Shown: positions 23,582 to 33,200 of the stretch, in pieces
Layout: every line of letters begins with the position of its first letter
How positions within the stretch are numbered: position 1 is the stretch's first letter
DNA from: Flavobacterium sp. AED
GTDB taxonomy: Bacteria > Bacteroidota > Bacteroidia > Flavobacteriales > Flavobacteriaceae
Reading direction: 5' to 3'
Assembly (NCBI RefSeq): GCF_000812945.1
Contig: NZ_JSYM01000004.1
Span: forward strand, 62,001 to 126,000
DNA length: 64,000 nt
The notes under the pieces: model-generated
Databases searched by the model: none
Seen by the model: the letters and a program-made list of their open reading frames with translations, nothing else
What the model was told of the DNA's origin: nothing
Made by a program: the position numbers and the translations under genes

Positions 23582-24022
23582 TTAAACCTTCTTTATCACA
23601 TAGGTCACGATTCCCCAAATGATCAATTGATTTTCTTCGGTAACTTTTATAGGAGAATAATTAGAATTTTCAGGCATGAGATACAAACAATCTTTCTCAA
23701 GTTGAATGCGTTTCACCGTAAATTCTCCATCGATAAAACAAATGGCAACTTTATTGTTTTGCGGTTCTAAGCTTCGATCCACCACAAGAACATCTTTGTC
23801 ATTTATGCCCGCATCAATCATTGAATTCCCTTTGACTTTGATATAAAAAGTGGCCAAAGGATTCTCGCTTAGCTCTTTGTTTAAATCAATATTCGTCTCC
23901 ATAAAATCAGCTGCCGGAGAGGGAAATCCCGCCGAAACGCCTTCGGACATGAAAGGGATTTTCAAGTCACTTTCAAAATCAGGCAGAAAAAAGGTGAGTT
24001 TTTGATTTTTGTTTAATGACAT
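23582..24022 (-). CDS. umuD: UmuD-like S24 autopeptidase, DNA polymerase V subunit
   Basis: A 146-residue protein. The self-cleavage site is Ala31-Gly32 in GVSAGFPSPAADF. Ser67 in VKGNSMIDAGI and Lys104 in EFTVKRIQ form the catalytic dyad of LexA/UmuD peptidases. There is no DNA-binding domain, so it is UmuD rather than LexA. After RecA-stimulated cleavage the shortened form joins UmuC for translesion synthesis. The start lies 10 bases inside the 3' end of umuC, so here umuD is the downstream gene, the reverse of the E. coli order. Confidence 0.94.
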   Translation of the reverse strand: MSLNKNQKLTFFLPDFESDLKIPFMSEGVSAGFPSPAADFMETNIDLNKELSENPLATFYIKVKGNSMIDAGINDKDVLVVDRSLEPQNNKVAICFIDGEFTVKRIQLEKDCLYLMPENSNYSPIKVTEENQLIIWGIVTYVIKKV

Positions 24023-25287
24023 TTTATTTCGAGAATGTGTTTAAAATTAGTAGTGTATTTTGGCGATAAATGCTTCTGATTCATATTCCACGTCAGGCTT
24101 AAATTTTGCGTAGCCAATTTTACTTTTTTATCTCCAATTTTGTTATTAAGACGATCCATCACTTTCATTAACTCCAAATGTTTTGGGTTTTCCTCCTCAA
24201 ATAGCTGCAATTGTTTTCTGTTTTCATCTATAAGTTCCGTAACAATAACGCCTGCTTTCTTAAATTTTATATTCTCGTTTCCTTTGTACAATTTCTTAAA
24301 GATATCAATTGCCGTATTCGAAATTGTCAAAGTAGAATTAGTTGCAAAAGGCAATGTAATAGCCATATTAAAATAATATTTGGAAGTTTGTACCGTATGT
24401 TTATCGATGACTAGCAGTACTATAATCGTATGACAACAAGAATTTTGTTTCCGTAATTTCTCAGCACAAACCGATGCAAAAGTGGCAATGCGTTCCCGCA
24501 ATAAATCAAAATCAGAGATTTGTTTTGGAAAACTTCTGGTAATCGCGATACTTTTCTTTTGATCAACAAGAGGTTCTAATTCTAAAACTGATTTTCCTTC
24601 TAATTCATATTTTAACCGAAGACCAACAACTCCCATTTCTTTCTTAATCCAAGCTTCGTGTTGTGGTGCTATAAAGTCTAAAGCGGTGGTAATATTTCGA
24701 GCTTTCATCTTTTTATTCATTCGATAACCAATACCCCAAACATCTTCAATTTTAGTCCATTTCAAAGCTTTGATGCGTTTCTCATCACTATCGATTACAT
24801 AAACACCATGCGTTCTGTCTTGAAATTTTTTGGCAATTTTATTGGCTACTTTTGATAATGCTTTGGTTGGTGCAAAACCTATGCAAACGGGAATTCCCAC
24901 CCATTTTTGTATGCGGGTTTTCATTTGAATGCCATAATCATGGTAATCTAAAACCTGTAAACCATCAAAATTAAGAAAAGCTTCATCAATGCTGTAAATT
25001 TCGACATTAGGCGTAAATTGGCCTAAAATTGACATCACCCGATTACTCAAATCACCATAAAGGGCATAATTCGAAGAAAATAACGTTACCCCTTTCTCTT
25101 TTACCAGCTCCTTGATTTTAAATGCCGGCGCACCCATTGGAATTCCAGCTGCTTTAGCTTCACTGCTTCTGGAAATTACACAACCATCATTATTTGACAA
25201 TATTGCAATCGGTTTTCCTGCGAATTGAGGTTGAAAAACCCTTTCGCAAGAAGCGTAGAAATTGTTACAGTCGACTAAAGCATACAT
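24013..25287 (-). CDS. umuC: UmuC-like Y-family DNA polymerase (Pol V catalytic subunit)
   Basis: A 424-residue protein. The N-terminus MYALVDCNNFYASCERVFQP holds the first catalytic Asp6 and the Y-family steric-gate region, and IYSIDEAFLNF holds Asp101 and Glu102. The helix-hairpin-helix region is at about 175-215 (WTKIEDVWGIGYRMNKKMKA) and the little-finger domain and UmuC-specific tail follow. It performs error-prone synthesis across DNA lesions with UmuD'. On the minus strand it precedes umuD with a 10-base overlap. TAATTTTG just before the start codon resembles a -7 box, and a TTACTC/GAGTAA inverted repeat lies upstream of it. Confidence 0.95.
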   Translation of the reverse strand: MYALVDCNNFYASCERVFQPQFAGKPIAILSNNDGCVISRSSEAKAAGIPMGAPAFKIKELVKEKGVTLFSSNYALYGDLSNRVMSILGQFTPNVEIYSIDEAFLNFDGLQVLDYHDYGIQMKTRIQKWVGIPVCIGFAPTKALSKVANKIAKKFQDRTHGVYVIDSDEKRIKALKWTKIEDVWGIGYRMNKKMKARNITTALDFIAPQHEAWIKKEMGVVGLRLKYELEGKSVLELEPLVDQKKSIAITRSFPKQISDFDLLRERIATFASVCAEKLRKQNSCCHTIIVLLVIDKHTVQTSKYYFNMAITLPFATNSTLTISNTAIDIFKKLYKGNENIKFKKAGVIVTELIDENRKQLQLFEEENPKHLELMKVMDRLNNKIGDKKVKLATQNLSLTWNMNQKHLSPKYTTNFKHILEIKCH

Positions 25288-25296
25288 TTTACAAAA

Positions 25297-25323
25297 TTAC
25301 TCAATATGCTTTTATGCGAGTAA
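25297..25323. promoter_or_regulatory. TTACTC-N15-GAGTAA inverted repeat upstream of umuC
   Basis: TTACTC (25297-25302) is inverted at GAGTAA (25318-25323), 10-36 bases upstream of the umuC start. The position suits an SOS-type operator, but the sequence does not match a LexA box I know, and 6-bp arms are expected by chance fairly often in A/T-rich DNA. Confidence 0.3.
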
Positions 25324-25390
25324 GTAACAAAAGTTAATTTTCGGATTTGTTAATAAGTAAAACAGATTGGATTTTAAGAAATAAATTAGA

Positions 25391-26107
25391 TCAAAACTCG
25401 AAATTGAACCCTTTTTGAGTTAATTTTTCATAAATTTCAGAGTCGAATTTATACAACTGTGCAGCTCGATGAGAAACATCTTGTTGCTTTTCATCCAATG
25501 GGACTAGTAATTTCATCTGTAGAATCTTTCTGCGAAAATTGGATTTGTCTAATGTGATTCCTAATATTTCCTCGTAAAGATGCATGAGTTGCAATAAAGT
25601 GAATTTTTCGGGCAATAAGTTAAAACCTATTGGTGCTTGACGTACTCTATTGCGTAATTGCATCAAACTAAAGTCTAAAATTTCGTTGTGGTCAAAAATT
25701 AAATTTGGTATGTCGTTAATTTTATACCATTTAGCTTCCTTTAAGGTAAGACTGGCTTTTATATTATAATCTTCTCGGTTTACCAATGTGTAGTAGGCAA
25801 TGGTTACAACTCTTCTTTCGGGTACTCGATTTGGATCTCCAAAAGCTTTCAATTGCTCTAAATAGATGTTGTCAAGACTAGTTAGTTCATACAATATTCG
25901 TTGAGCAGCGTCATCGGCACTTTCCTCTTTTCGTAACCACCCCCCAAGAAGCCCCCATTTTCCTATGCTTTCTCCTTCGGCATGTTGTACTAAAAGAACT
26001 TCAAGACTTTCTTTGTTAAATCCAAATATTACGCAATCAATCGTGATTCCATCGATATCTTGAATACTATTAGTTTTGGTATTGTTTTTAGAAGATGGGA
26101 ATGTCAT
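25391..26107 (-). CDS. Nudix-type sugar-responsive regulator (NrtR/AraR-like), copy 2
   Basis: A 238-residue protein with an N-terminal Nudix domain (DCVIFGFNKESLEVLLVQHA) and a C-terminal winged-helix segment (FTLLQLMHLYEEILGITLD, KSNFRRKILQMKLL). The Nudix box GWLRKEESADDAAQRILYEL lacks one of the two Glu of the EExGU part and has Ser where the conserved Gly should be, so it is probably not a hydrolase. Bacteroidetes use such proteins as arabinose or xylose repressors. It lies 21 bases after a close paralogue. More eroded than its neighbour, so it may have a changed ligand or be redundant. Confidence 0.85.
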   Translation of the reverse strand: MTFPSSKNNTKTNSIQDIDGITIDCVIFGFNKESLEVLLVQHAEGESIGKWGLLGGWLRKEESADDAAQRILYELTSLDNIYLEQLKAFGDPNRVPERRVVTIAYYTLVNREDYNIKASLTLKEAKWYKINDIPNLIFDHNEILDFSLMQLRNRVRQAPIGFNLLPEKFTLLQLMHLYEEILGITLDKSNFRRKILQMKLLVPLDEKQQDVSHRAAQLYKFDSEIYEKLTQKGFNFEF

Positions 26108-26128
26108 TTATTGATTTTATAAGCGATA

Positions 26129-26848
26129 TCAAAACTCGAAATTGAACCCTTTTTGAGTTAATTTTTCATAAATTTTGGCATCAAATTTATACAACTTTGC
26201 TGCTCTATGGGAAACATCTTGTTGCTTTTCATCCAAAGCAAGCAGTAACTTCATGTGCAGAATTTTTCTACGAAAATTAGATTTATCCATCTCTACTCCC
26301 AAAACCTCCTCATAAAGATGCATAAGTTCCAATAATGTAAATTTTTCAGGTAAAAGATTAAAACCTATGGGAGCCTGACGCACTCTATTGCGTAATTGTT
26401 TTAAGCTGTAATCTAAAATTTCATTGTGGTCATAAATCAAATCCGGTATTTCATTAATTTTATACCATTTCGCATCAGAAGCAGTAAAACCAGCCTTTAC
26501 ATTATAATCTGCTCTTTTAATCAAAGCATAATAACCAATTGTAATAACCCTTCTTAACGGGAAACGATCCGGATCTCCAAAAGCTTTCAATTGCTCTAAG
26601 AATATATTATCTAATCCTGTAAGTTCCCCCAACAATCGATGGGCAGCATTATCTATACTTTCTTTCTTTTTTATCCAACCTCCCGGAAGCCCCCATTTTC
26701 CTTTACTGATACCTTCAGCATGTTGCACCAAAAGAACTTCTAAAATTCCGTTGTCAAAACCAAATATTACACAGTCAATCGTTATTGCATTCATGGCTGA
26801 TTGCTCTACAATTTTTAAGGAATCGGTATCGGTATTTTTTTCAACCAT
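26129..26848 (-). CDS. Nudix-type sugar-responsive regulator (NrtR/AraR-like), copy 1
   Basis: A 239-residue protein, colinear with its downstream paralogue and mostly identical in the C-terminal half (RNRVRQAPIGFNLLPEKFTL in both). The Nudix box GWIKKKESIDNAAHRLLGEL keeps Gly57, Glu63, Arg71 and Glu75 but has Leu at 72 and 76 where Glu is expected, consistent with a sensor rather than an enzyme. A winged helix follows at about 165-210. It is divergent from xylB-xylA, with palindromic sites in the 383-base gap, so xylose or a derivative is the likely effector and the xyl/PUL promoter the likely target. These assignments rest on family knowledge and position. Confidence 0.88.
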   Translation of the reverse strand: MVEKNTDTDSLKIVEQSAMNAITIDCVIFGFDNGILEVLLVQHAEGISKGKWGLPGGWIKKKESIDNAAHRLLGELTGLDNIFLEQLKAFGDPDRFPLRRVITIGYYALIKRADYNVKAGFTASDAKWYKINEIPDLIYDHNEILDYSLKQLRNRVRQAPIGFNLLPEKFTLLELMHLYEEVLGVEMDKSNFRRKILHMKLLLALDEKQQDVSHRAAKLYKFDAKIYEKLTQKGFNFEF

Positions 26849-27231
26849 AGTCTAGAAATTTGAATGAAATATAGAAAAAAATTAAAAAATGAGATTTATT
26901 TTCTTTCTGTGTTTTAAGATCTGAATGCTTTTTTGTAAATATTTAAAAAAATAACGGAATTATTGACACATTATTTTTAAAAAATTCATTTGCAGCTAAA
27001 ATTTAAAAAAAATAATTTTTATCAGATAACACTGCCCTTATTTGATGCAAATGTATAATAATACCCTCAATTAATTATCAATTACAAATTTTTAAACATA
27101 AAATATTGTTAATATAAAAAAAATGTTTTACACTTGTAGTCAAATTTACCATAAGCATATAGTTAATTTGACTAGAAGTTTTAAAAAAAGCAAACGTAAA
27201 CAACAAATACAACCCCTTAAAAACAAGTAAT
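26849..27231. promoter_or_regulatory. Divergent regulatory region between Nudix regulators and xylBA
   Basis: A 383-base, very A/T-rich gap with no ORF. On the plus strand TTG (27106-27108), 20 bp, TACACTTG (27129-27136) is a near-consensus promoter for xylB. On the minus strand TACATTTG (27055-27048) with TTG 23 bp upstream is a possible promoter for the regulator genes. CATTTGCA (26987-26994) is inverted at 27046-27053. Operator-like palindromes are listed separately. Confidence 0.5.
27137..27174. promoter_or_regulatory. Operator-like palindromes just downstream of the xylB promoter
   Basis: TAGTCAAATT (27137-27146) is perfectly inverted at AATTTGACTA (27165-27174). The right half is itself a 15-bp near-palindrome, TAGTTAATTTGACTA (27160-27174), and the left half a weaker one (27137-27151). 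The two centres are 23 bases apart. They begin directly after the -7 box, where a bound repressor would block initiation. The Nudix regulators encoded divergently are the likely binders. Confidence 0.6.
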
Positions 27232-28725
27232 ATGTATTTTTTAGGAATAGATTTAGGAAGCTCTTCGATAAAATTATCGGTATTTGATCCCGAAAAAGGA
27301 ATTACTGTTGGTTCAGTAACTGTTCCGGAATTTGAGATGGATATTATTGCGCCTAAATTTGGCTGGGCGGAGCAAGATCCTAATTCTTGGTGGCAAAATG
27401 TTAAGAATGGCATACAAATTTTAGGAACAAAACAGCATATTGATTTAAAACAAATAGCAGGAATTGGCATAGCTTATCAAATGCATGGATTAGTCTTAAC
27501 CGATGAAAAATTGAATCCTGTACGTCCTTCGATTATTTGGTGTGACAGCAGAGCTGCAACTATAGGGAACGAGACCTACAACCGTATGGGACAGGAATGC
27601 TGCCAAGAACAAATTTTAGGAAGTCCAGGAAATTTTACAGCTTCTAAATTAAAATGGGTTCAAACCAATGAACCAGAAGTCTTTGAAAAAGCGACCTACA
27701 TGATGCTTCCAGGCGATTTTATAGCCGCAAAACTTTCAGGGATTCCACAAATCAGCACTTCTGGATTATCAGAAGCCGCTTTATGGAATTTTTCAAAAGG
27801 AGGTTTAGCTACTGAAATACTTCAAGAAATGGGGCTTCCAGAGAAAATGATTCCTGAAATTGTACCCAATTTTGGATACCAAGCAACAGTTCATCCAGAT
27901 ATAGCTTTAGAATTAGGTCTTGATGAAAACACTAAAATAACGTATCGTGCCGGTGATCAACCTAACAATGCATTATCACTAAATGTATTAAAACCGGGAG
28001 AAATAGCTACTACAGCTGGAACTTCAGCCGTAATTTATGCTGTAAGCGACAAGGATATATATGACAAAGAAAATCGCATCAATACGTTCCTGCATGTAAA
28101 TAACACCGAATCTCAAAAAAATAACGGGGTGATGCTTTGCATTAATGGTTCGGGTATTTTATACCAATGGTTACGAAAAATCATGTCCGTTGACAGAGCA
28201 AATCTAATTGCTTACGATACCCTTAATGCTGAAGCCGCAAAAGTTGAAGTAGGAAGCAAAGGCCTTCGCTTTTACCCTTTCGGGAATGGTGTTGAACGTA
28301 TTTTTAATAATAAGAATGCCAATTCAGGGATTCAGAATTTAAACTTTAACATCCATCAATCCGGGCACCTCATTAGATCAGCTTGTGAGGGAATTGTGTT
28401 TGCCATGAATTACGGTTTTGATGTCATGAAATCCGTAGGAGCATCTGGAGATGTTGTGAGAGCTGGAAATGCAAACTTGTTTTTAAGCCCTGTTTTCAGA
28501 GAAATTTTTACCAATACAACACAAACCACTTTAGAACTCTACAACACTTCCGGAGCCGAAGGTGCAGCACGTGGCGCAGCCTATGGTTTTGGATTTTATG
28601 CTTCCCTTGATGAAGCTTTTAAAGGGTTGAAATGCATCGAAAGAATTGAACCCAATCATTCGCTGACTTCACAATATCAAGACCTATATCAAGAATGGAA
28701 AAATCATATTAAACTAGAACTATAA
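27232..28725 (+). CDS. xylB: Xylulokinase
   Basis: A 497-residue FGGY-family sugar kinase. The N-terminal phosphate loop is [17 protein letters not shown], the substrate region includes [13 protein letters not shown] and IIWCDSRAA, and the second ATPase domain shows [11 protein letters not shown] and a C-terminal [17 protein letters not shown]. It phosphorylates D-xylulose to xylulose 5-phosphate in the cytoplasm. The stop codon overlaps the xylA start by one base. It is the first gene behind the operator-like palindromes and heads what may be a transcript running into the SusCD genes. Confidence 0.94.
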   Translation: MYFLGIDLGSSSIKLSVFDPEKGITVGSVTVPEFEMDIIAPKFGWAEQDPNSWWQNVKNGIQILGTKQHIDLKQIAGIGIAYQMHGLVLTDEKLNPVRPSIIWCDSRAATIGNETYNRMGQECCQEQILGSPGNFTASKLKWVQTNEPEVFEKATYMMLPGDFIAAKLSGIPQISTSGLSEAALWNFSKGGLATEILQEMGLPEKMIPEIVPNFGYQATVHPDIALELGLDENTKITYRAGDQPNNALSLNVLKPGEIATTAGTSAVIYAVSDKDIYDKENRINTFLHVNNTESQKNNGVMLCINGSGILYQWLRKIMSVDRANLIAYDTLNAEAAKVEVGSKGLRFYPFGNGVERIFNNKNANSGIQNLNFNIHQSGHLIRSACEGIVFAMNYGFDVMKSVGASGDVVRAGNANLFLSPVFREIFTNTTQTTLELYNTSGAEGAARGAAYGFGFYASLDEAFKGLKCIERIEPNHSLTSQYQDLYQEWKNHIKLEL

Positions 28726-30047
28726 TGAATACAACTAAACAATCTTATTTCAAAAACATCGATACCATAAAATTTGAAGGTAGAGAAAGTGATAATCCTC
28801 TTGCTTTCAAATGGTATGATGAAAACCGTGTGGTTGCAGGAAAGACATTAAAAGAACATTTGCGTTTCTCTATGGCGTACTGGCATACCCTATGCAACAA
28901 GGGAGGAGATCCTTTTGGTGCAAATACAGAAACACTTTCTTGGGATAAAAATGAAAATGCAATTCTAAGAGCCAAAGACAAAATGGACGCAGCTTTTGAA
29001 TTCATGAGCAAACTAGGATTGCCATATTACTGTTTTCATGATTTGGACATCGTAGATGAAGCACCAACTTTGGCAGAGTTTGAAAGCCGAGTACAAGAAT
29101 TGGTAGCTTATGCTAAAATTAAGCAACAAGAAACAGGAATTAAACTGTTGTGGGGAACTTCAAACCTATTCAGTAATCCTCGTTATATGAATGGCGCTTC
29201 TACTAATCCTAATTTTGATGTGGTTGCTCATGCTGCGGCTCAAGCCAAAATTGCAATTGATGCTACTATTGCTTTAGGTGGTGAGAATTATGTTTTTTGG
29301 GGAGGTCGAGAAGGATACATGAGTCTTTTGAATACCGACATGAAAAGAGAATTAGACCACATGGGACAATTCTTGACTATTTGCAGAGATTATGCACGCA
29401 AGCAAGGTTTCAAAGGGACTTTCCTTATTGAACCAAAACCTATGGAGCCTATGAAACATCAATATGATTTTGATGCAGCGACTACTTTAGGGTTCCTTAA
29501 TAAATACGGACTTCAAGATGATTTCAAATTGAACTTGGAAGTAAATCATGCTACTCTTGCAGGCCATACTTTCGAACATGAGTTACAAGTTGCGGTAGAT
29601 GCCGGAATGTTAGGAAGTATTGATGCGAATCGTGGTGATTATCAAAATGGTTGGGATACCGATCAATTTCCTGTCAATGTTTATGAAATTACCCAAGCCA
29701 TGTTAGTCATCTTAGAAGGTGGTGGAATTAAAGGTGGAGGAATAAACTTTGATGCAAAAGTACGAAGAAACTCTACCGATTTAGAAGATAAGTTCATTGC
29801 ACACATTGCTGGAATGGATGTTTTTGCCCGAGGTCTTATCTACGCAGATCATATTTTACAAAATACGAATTATAAAAAACTACGCGAACAGCGTTACGGA
29901 TCATTTGACAGTGGCAATGGAGCCAAGTATGAAAAAGGAGAACTCTCTTTGGAAGCACTTAGCGAAATAGCACGTGCAAATGGAGAACCTCAACAAATAA
30001 GTGGAAAACAAGAATTATTTGAACAAATTATTGCCAACGCATATTAG
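28725..30047 (+). CDS. xylA: Xylose isomerase
   Basis: A 440-residue protein, the class II length. Catalytic and metal sites are recognisable: [12 protein letters not shown] (catalytic His and Asp), [20 protein letters not shown] (metal-binding Glu and the Lys), [17 protein letters not shown], and the Asp-rich [19 protein letters not shown]. It converts D-xylose to D-xylulose, which XylB phosphorylates. It overlaps xylB by one base and is followed 49 bases later by the SusC gene, tying xylose catabolism to the glycan uptake system. Confidence 0.97.
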   Translation: MNTTKQSYFKNIDTIKFEGRESDNPLAFKWYDENRVVAGKTLKEHLRFSMAYWHTLCNKGGDPFGANTETLSWDKNENAILRAKDKMDAAFEFMSKLGLPYYCFHDLDIVDEAPTLAEFESRVQELVAYAKIKQQETGIKLLWGTSNLFSNPRYMNGASTNPNFDVVAHAAAQAKIAIDATIALGGENYVFWGGREGYMSLLNTDMKRELDHMGQFLTICRDYARKQGFKGTFLIEPKPMEPMKHQYDFDAATTLGFLNKYGLQDDFKLNLEVNHATLAGHTFEHELQVAVDAGMLGSIDANRGDYQNGWDTDQFPVNVYEITQAMLVILEGGGIKGGGINFDAKVRRNSTDLEDKFIAHIAGMDVFARGLIYADHILQNTNYKKLREQRYGSFDSGNGAKYEKGELSLEALSEIARANGEPQQISGKQELFEQIIANAY

Positions 30048-30096
30048 TCTATTAAAATTACCATTAACTAACCAAATTAATCAATTCTTAATTATT

Positions 30097-33000
30097 ATGA
30101 AAAGAAAATATTGTACATCGACAATGCTTCCCTTTTGTATGTCGCTACTATTCAGTGTATTTATGCTGCAATCAGGTTTTGCACAACAGCGATCTCTTAC
30201 CGTAAGCGGAAAGATAACATCTAGTAACGACGGCATGGGCATTCCCGGAGCAAGTGTTGTAGTAGAAGGAACTAATAAAGGCACCACAACTGACTTTGAC
30301 GGTAAATATCAAATTAATACAGAATCCGATGCTGTGTTAAAAATCAGCTTTATGGGTTTTAAAACACAACGAATATCGGTAAAAAACCAAACCGTAGTGA
30401 ACGTTGCCATGCAAGTGGAATCAGCAGATCTTAAAGAAGTTGTTGTAATAGGATATGGCTCTCAGAAGAAAAAAGTATCTACAGCAGCTACTTCTTTGGT
30501 AACTGGAAAAGACATTCAACAAGTTGCCAGTCTTGATGTCGTTAATGCCTTACAAGGACAAAGTTCTGGAGTATCCATCACTTCGACTTCTGGACAACCG
30601 GGAGCAGGTATGGTAGTAAACATACGTGGTGTGGGAACCGCAGGAAACAGTGCTCCACTTTATGTTGTAGATGGAGTTGTCGTGGATAATGGTATTGGGT
30701 ACTTAGATCCTTCCTCTATTGAAAGAGTCGACATTCTTAAAGATGCCTCAGCAGCATCAATTTATGGAGCCAGAGCTGCCAACGGAGTTATATTAGTGAC
30801 TACTAAAAAAGGTAAAGATGGTAAAATGAGCGTGTCTTTCAACAGCTATACTGGATACCAGCAGATTGCCAAAAAATTAGACATGCTAAACTCCAATGAA
30901 TATGCTGTTATCATGAATGAAGCAAGAGTAAATTCTGGTTTTACACCTTTGTATACTGCATCGCAAATAGCGGCACTTCCTAATCACGATTGGCAAAACG
31001 ATTTATTCAATAATGGAGCTACAAAACAAAATCACTCCTTAATGATTACGGGTGGTGATAAAAAATCTACTATCGCTACAGGATTATCTTATTATGGACA
31101 AGAAGGTCTTATAGGAAGTCAAAACAGTCAATCACAGTATGACCGTATAACATTCAATGTTAACACTACATCTGATGTTATAGAAAATCATTTAAAAATT
31201 GGAGAAAATTTCTCTTTCGCTAATATTAAAGGTAATGGTGTTTCTGACCAAGGTATATACAATAATAGCATAAGAAGTTTTTTAAACGCATCTCCATTAG
31301 ACGCTGCTTATAATGCTGATGGAAGTTTTGCCACTTCAATTATTGCTGCTGATGTTTTCAATCCGGTAGCTTCTTTATATCATAACAATTTCAAAGAAGA
31401 TAAAATAAATCGTTATGTAGGAAATGTTTTTGCGGAAGCAAAATTCATGAAAAATTTCACATTCAAAACTAGCTTTGGAGTGGATATGTCGGACAGTTCT
31501 TATCGTTCTTTTAAACCCGTGTATAATGAAACACTTTTTGATAATAATCTTATCTCAAGTGTTACACAAAGTTCTAATAAAAGTTTAGGATGGTTATGGG
31601 AAAACACCTTACAATATAAAGCTTCTATCAATGACATCCATCATTTTGATGTATTGTTAGGAACTTCTGCTAAGTCAAATACTTCAGAAAGTATGGGCGC
31701 TACAGGTAAAAATCTAACTTTCAATGATTTCACCCATGCCTATTTAAGCAATGCAACTGATAAAACATCAAACACCGTAAATGGAGAAAGATATGATTAT
31801 AGACTTCAATCATATTTTGGTAGATTATTATACGATTATGACAATAAATACTTATTCACTGCAACAATAAGAAGAGACGGTTCTTCTGAATTTGGGTCTA
31901 ATAATAAATACGCCTATTTCCCTGCGGTATCAGCCGGATGGAATGTAGATCGTGAAAATTTCTTTCCAAAAGAAAGTATCATAAAAAACCTTAAAATAAG
32001 AGCCAGTTGGGGACAAAACGGTAATGATCAGTTTTCAAAACGATTTGCATACATGTCTACCATAAACTCGTATGACAAAAACTATCATTTTGGGACAGGT
32101 GCTAATGAAACACTTTACACAGGTTCAAGTCCGGATGCACTTTCAAATCCAGATTTAAAATGGGAAACATCTGAGCAAACTGACTTTGGTTTTGATGCTA
32201 CATTATTTTCAAACCTTACTTTGACATTCGATTATTATAACAAAACGACCAAGGACTGGTTAGTACAAGCATCTATTCCTGAAATTGCTGGAGCTACACC
32301 TCCCTATACTAATGGTGGAGATGTTAATAACAAAGGAATTGAATTAGGATTAGGATATAGAACTAATTTTGGAAAAGACTGGTCATTTTCTATAAACGCA
32401 AATATATCTCATAATAAAAACGAAGTGCTTCGTGTTGCCAATTCTGAAGGCATAATCCACGGTGATTCTAACCTTCTTTTTCAAGGTTTAGATGAAATGA
32501 ATCGCGTACAAGTAGGACAACCAATCGGTTATTTTTACGGACTAAAAACAAATGGTATTTTTCAAAACGCAACCGAAGTTGCAGCGGGAGTTCAACCTAA
32601 CGCTCAAGCTGGAGATGTTCGTTTTGTGGACTTAAATGGTGACGGAAAGATTGATGCTACTGATAAAACTAAAATTGGGGATCCTAATCCTGATTTCACT
32701 TATGGATTAAACATGGAGCTATCTTACAAAGCTTTTGATTTATCTATTTATACCTATGGCGTTTCAGGAAACCAAAATGTTATTGGAGTTCGCAGTATCG
32801 AACGTCCTTACTCTAATTTCACGACCACTATCTTGAATCGCTGGACAACAGAAGGAAGTTCTAATTCTATTCCAAGAGTTACATATGGTTCAGATGCAAA
32901 CGGAAATTACACCAAAATGTCAGATTTATATGTTCAAGACGCGAGCTTCTTTAGAATTAAGTCTGCTACATTAGGTTGCGATTTAACGAAACTAACGGAC

Positions 33001-33189
33001 AAGTTAAATTTCTTTTCAAAATTTAGATTATATGTTGCCGCAAACAATCTATTCACTTTTACCAAGTATCAAGGAATGGATCCAGAAATTGGGTTTGGAA
33101 ACACAAACCAATCATGGGCAAAAGGGATTGATGTAGGGTACTACCCACAGCCAAGAACCTACATGATAGGACTTAATGTTAACTTCTAA
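30097..33189 (+). CDS. SusC/RagA family TonB-dependent outer-membrane transporter
   Basis: A 1030-residue protein from the ATG at 30097 (MKRKYCTSTMLPFC); 32 in-frame codons upstream overlap xylA. It has a signal peptide ending near SGFAQQ, a carboxypeptidase-regulatory-like domain (VSGKITSSNDGMGIPGASVV), the TonB-box region KEVVVIGYGSQKKK, a plug domain (VNALQGQSSGVSI; NIRGVGTAGNSAPLYVVDGV; SIYGARAANGVILVTTKKGK) and a 22-strand barrel ending GLNVNF. It imports oligosaccharides across the outer membrane with the SusD lid protein encoded 11 bases downstream. In context the substrate should be xyloglucan fragments. Confidence 0.95.
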   Translation: MKRKYCTSTMLPFCMSLLFSVFMLQSGFAQQRSLTVSGKITSSNDGMGIPGASVVVEGTNKGTTTDFDGKYQINTESDAVLKISFMGFKTQRISVKNQTVVNVAMQVESADLKEVVVIGYGSQKKKVSTAATSLVTGKDIQQVASLDVVNALQGQSSGVSITSTSGQPGAGMVVNIRGVGTAGNSAPLYVVDGVVVDNGIGYLDPSSIERVDILKDASAASIYGARAANGVILVTTKKGKDGKMSVSFNSYTGYQQIAKKLDMLNSNEYAVIMNEARVNSGFTPLYTASQIAALPNHDWQNDLFNNGATKQNHSLMITGGDKKSTIATGLSYYGQEGLIGSQNSQSQYDRITFNVNTTSDVIENHLKIGENFSFANIKGNGVSDQGIYNNSIRSFLNASPLDAAYNADGSFATSIIAADVFNPVASLYHNNFKEDKINRYVGNVFAEAKFMKNFTFKTSFGVDMSDSSYRSFKPVYNETLFDNNLISSVTQSSNKSLGWLWENTLQYKASINDIHHFDVLLGTSAKSNTSESMGATGKNLTFNDFTHAYLSNATDKTSNTVNGERYDYRLQSYFGRLLYDYDNKYLFTATIRRDGSSEFGSNNKYAYFPAVSAGWNVDRENFFPKESIIKNLKIRASWGQNGNDQFSKRFAYMSTINSYDKNYHFGTGANETLYTGSSPDALSNPDLKWETSEQTDFGFDATLFSNLTLTFDYYNKTTKDWLVQASIPEIAGATPPYTNGGDVNNKGIELGLGYRTNFGKDWSFSINANISHNKNEVLRVANSEGIIHGDSNLLFQGLDEMNRVQVGQPIGYFYGLKTNGIFQNATEVAAGVQPNAQAGDVRFVDLNGDGKIDATDKTKIGDPNPDFTYGLNMELSYKAFDLSIYTYGVSGNQNVIGVRSIERPYSNFTTTILNRWTTEGSSNSIPRVTYGSDANGNYTKMSDLYVQDASFFRIKSATLGCDLTKLTDKLNFFSKFRLYVAANNLFTFTKYQGMDPEIGFGNTNQSWAKGIDVGYYPQPRTYMIGLNVNF

Positions 33190-33200
33190 TTATCAAAAAA

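Noticed and set aside
23582..24022. Reading the S24 peptidase as LexA
   Set aside because: No N-terminal DNA-binding domain, short length, and the overlap with umuC identify it as UmuD.
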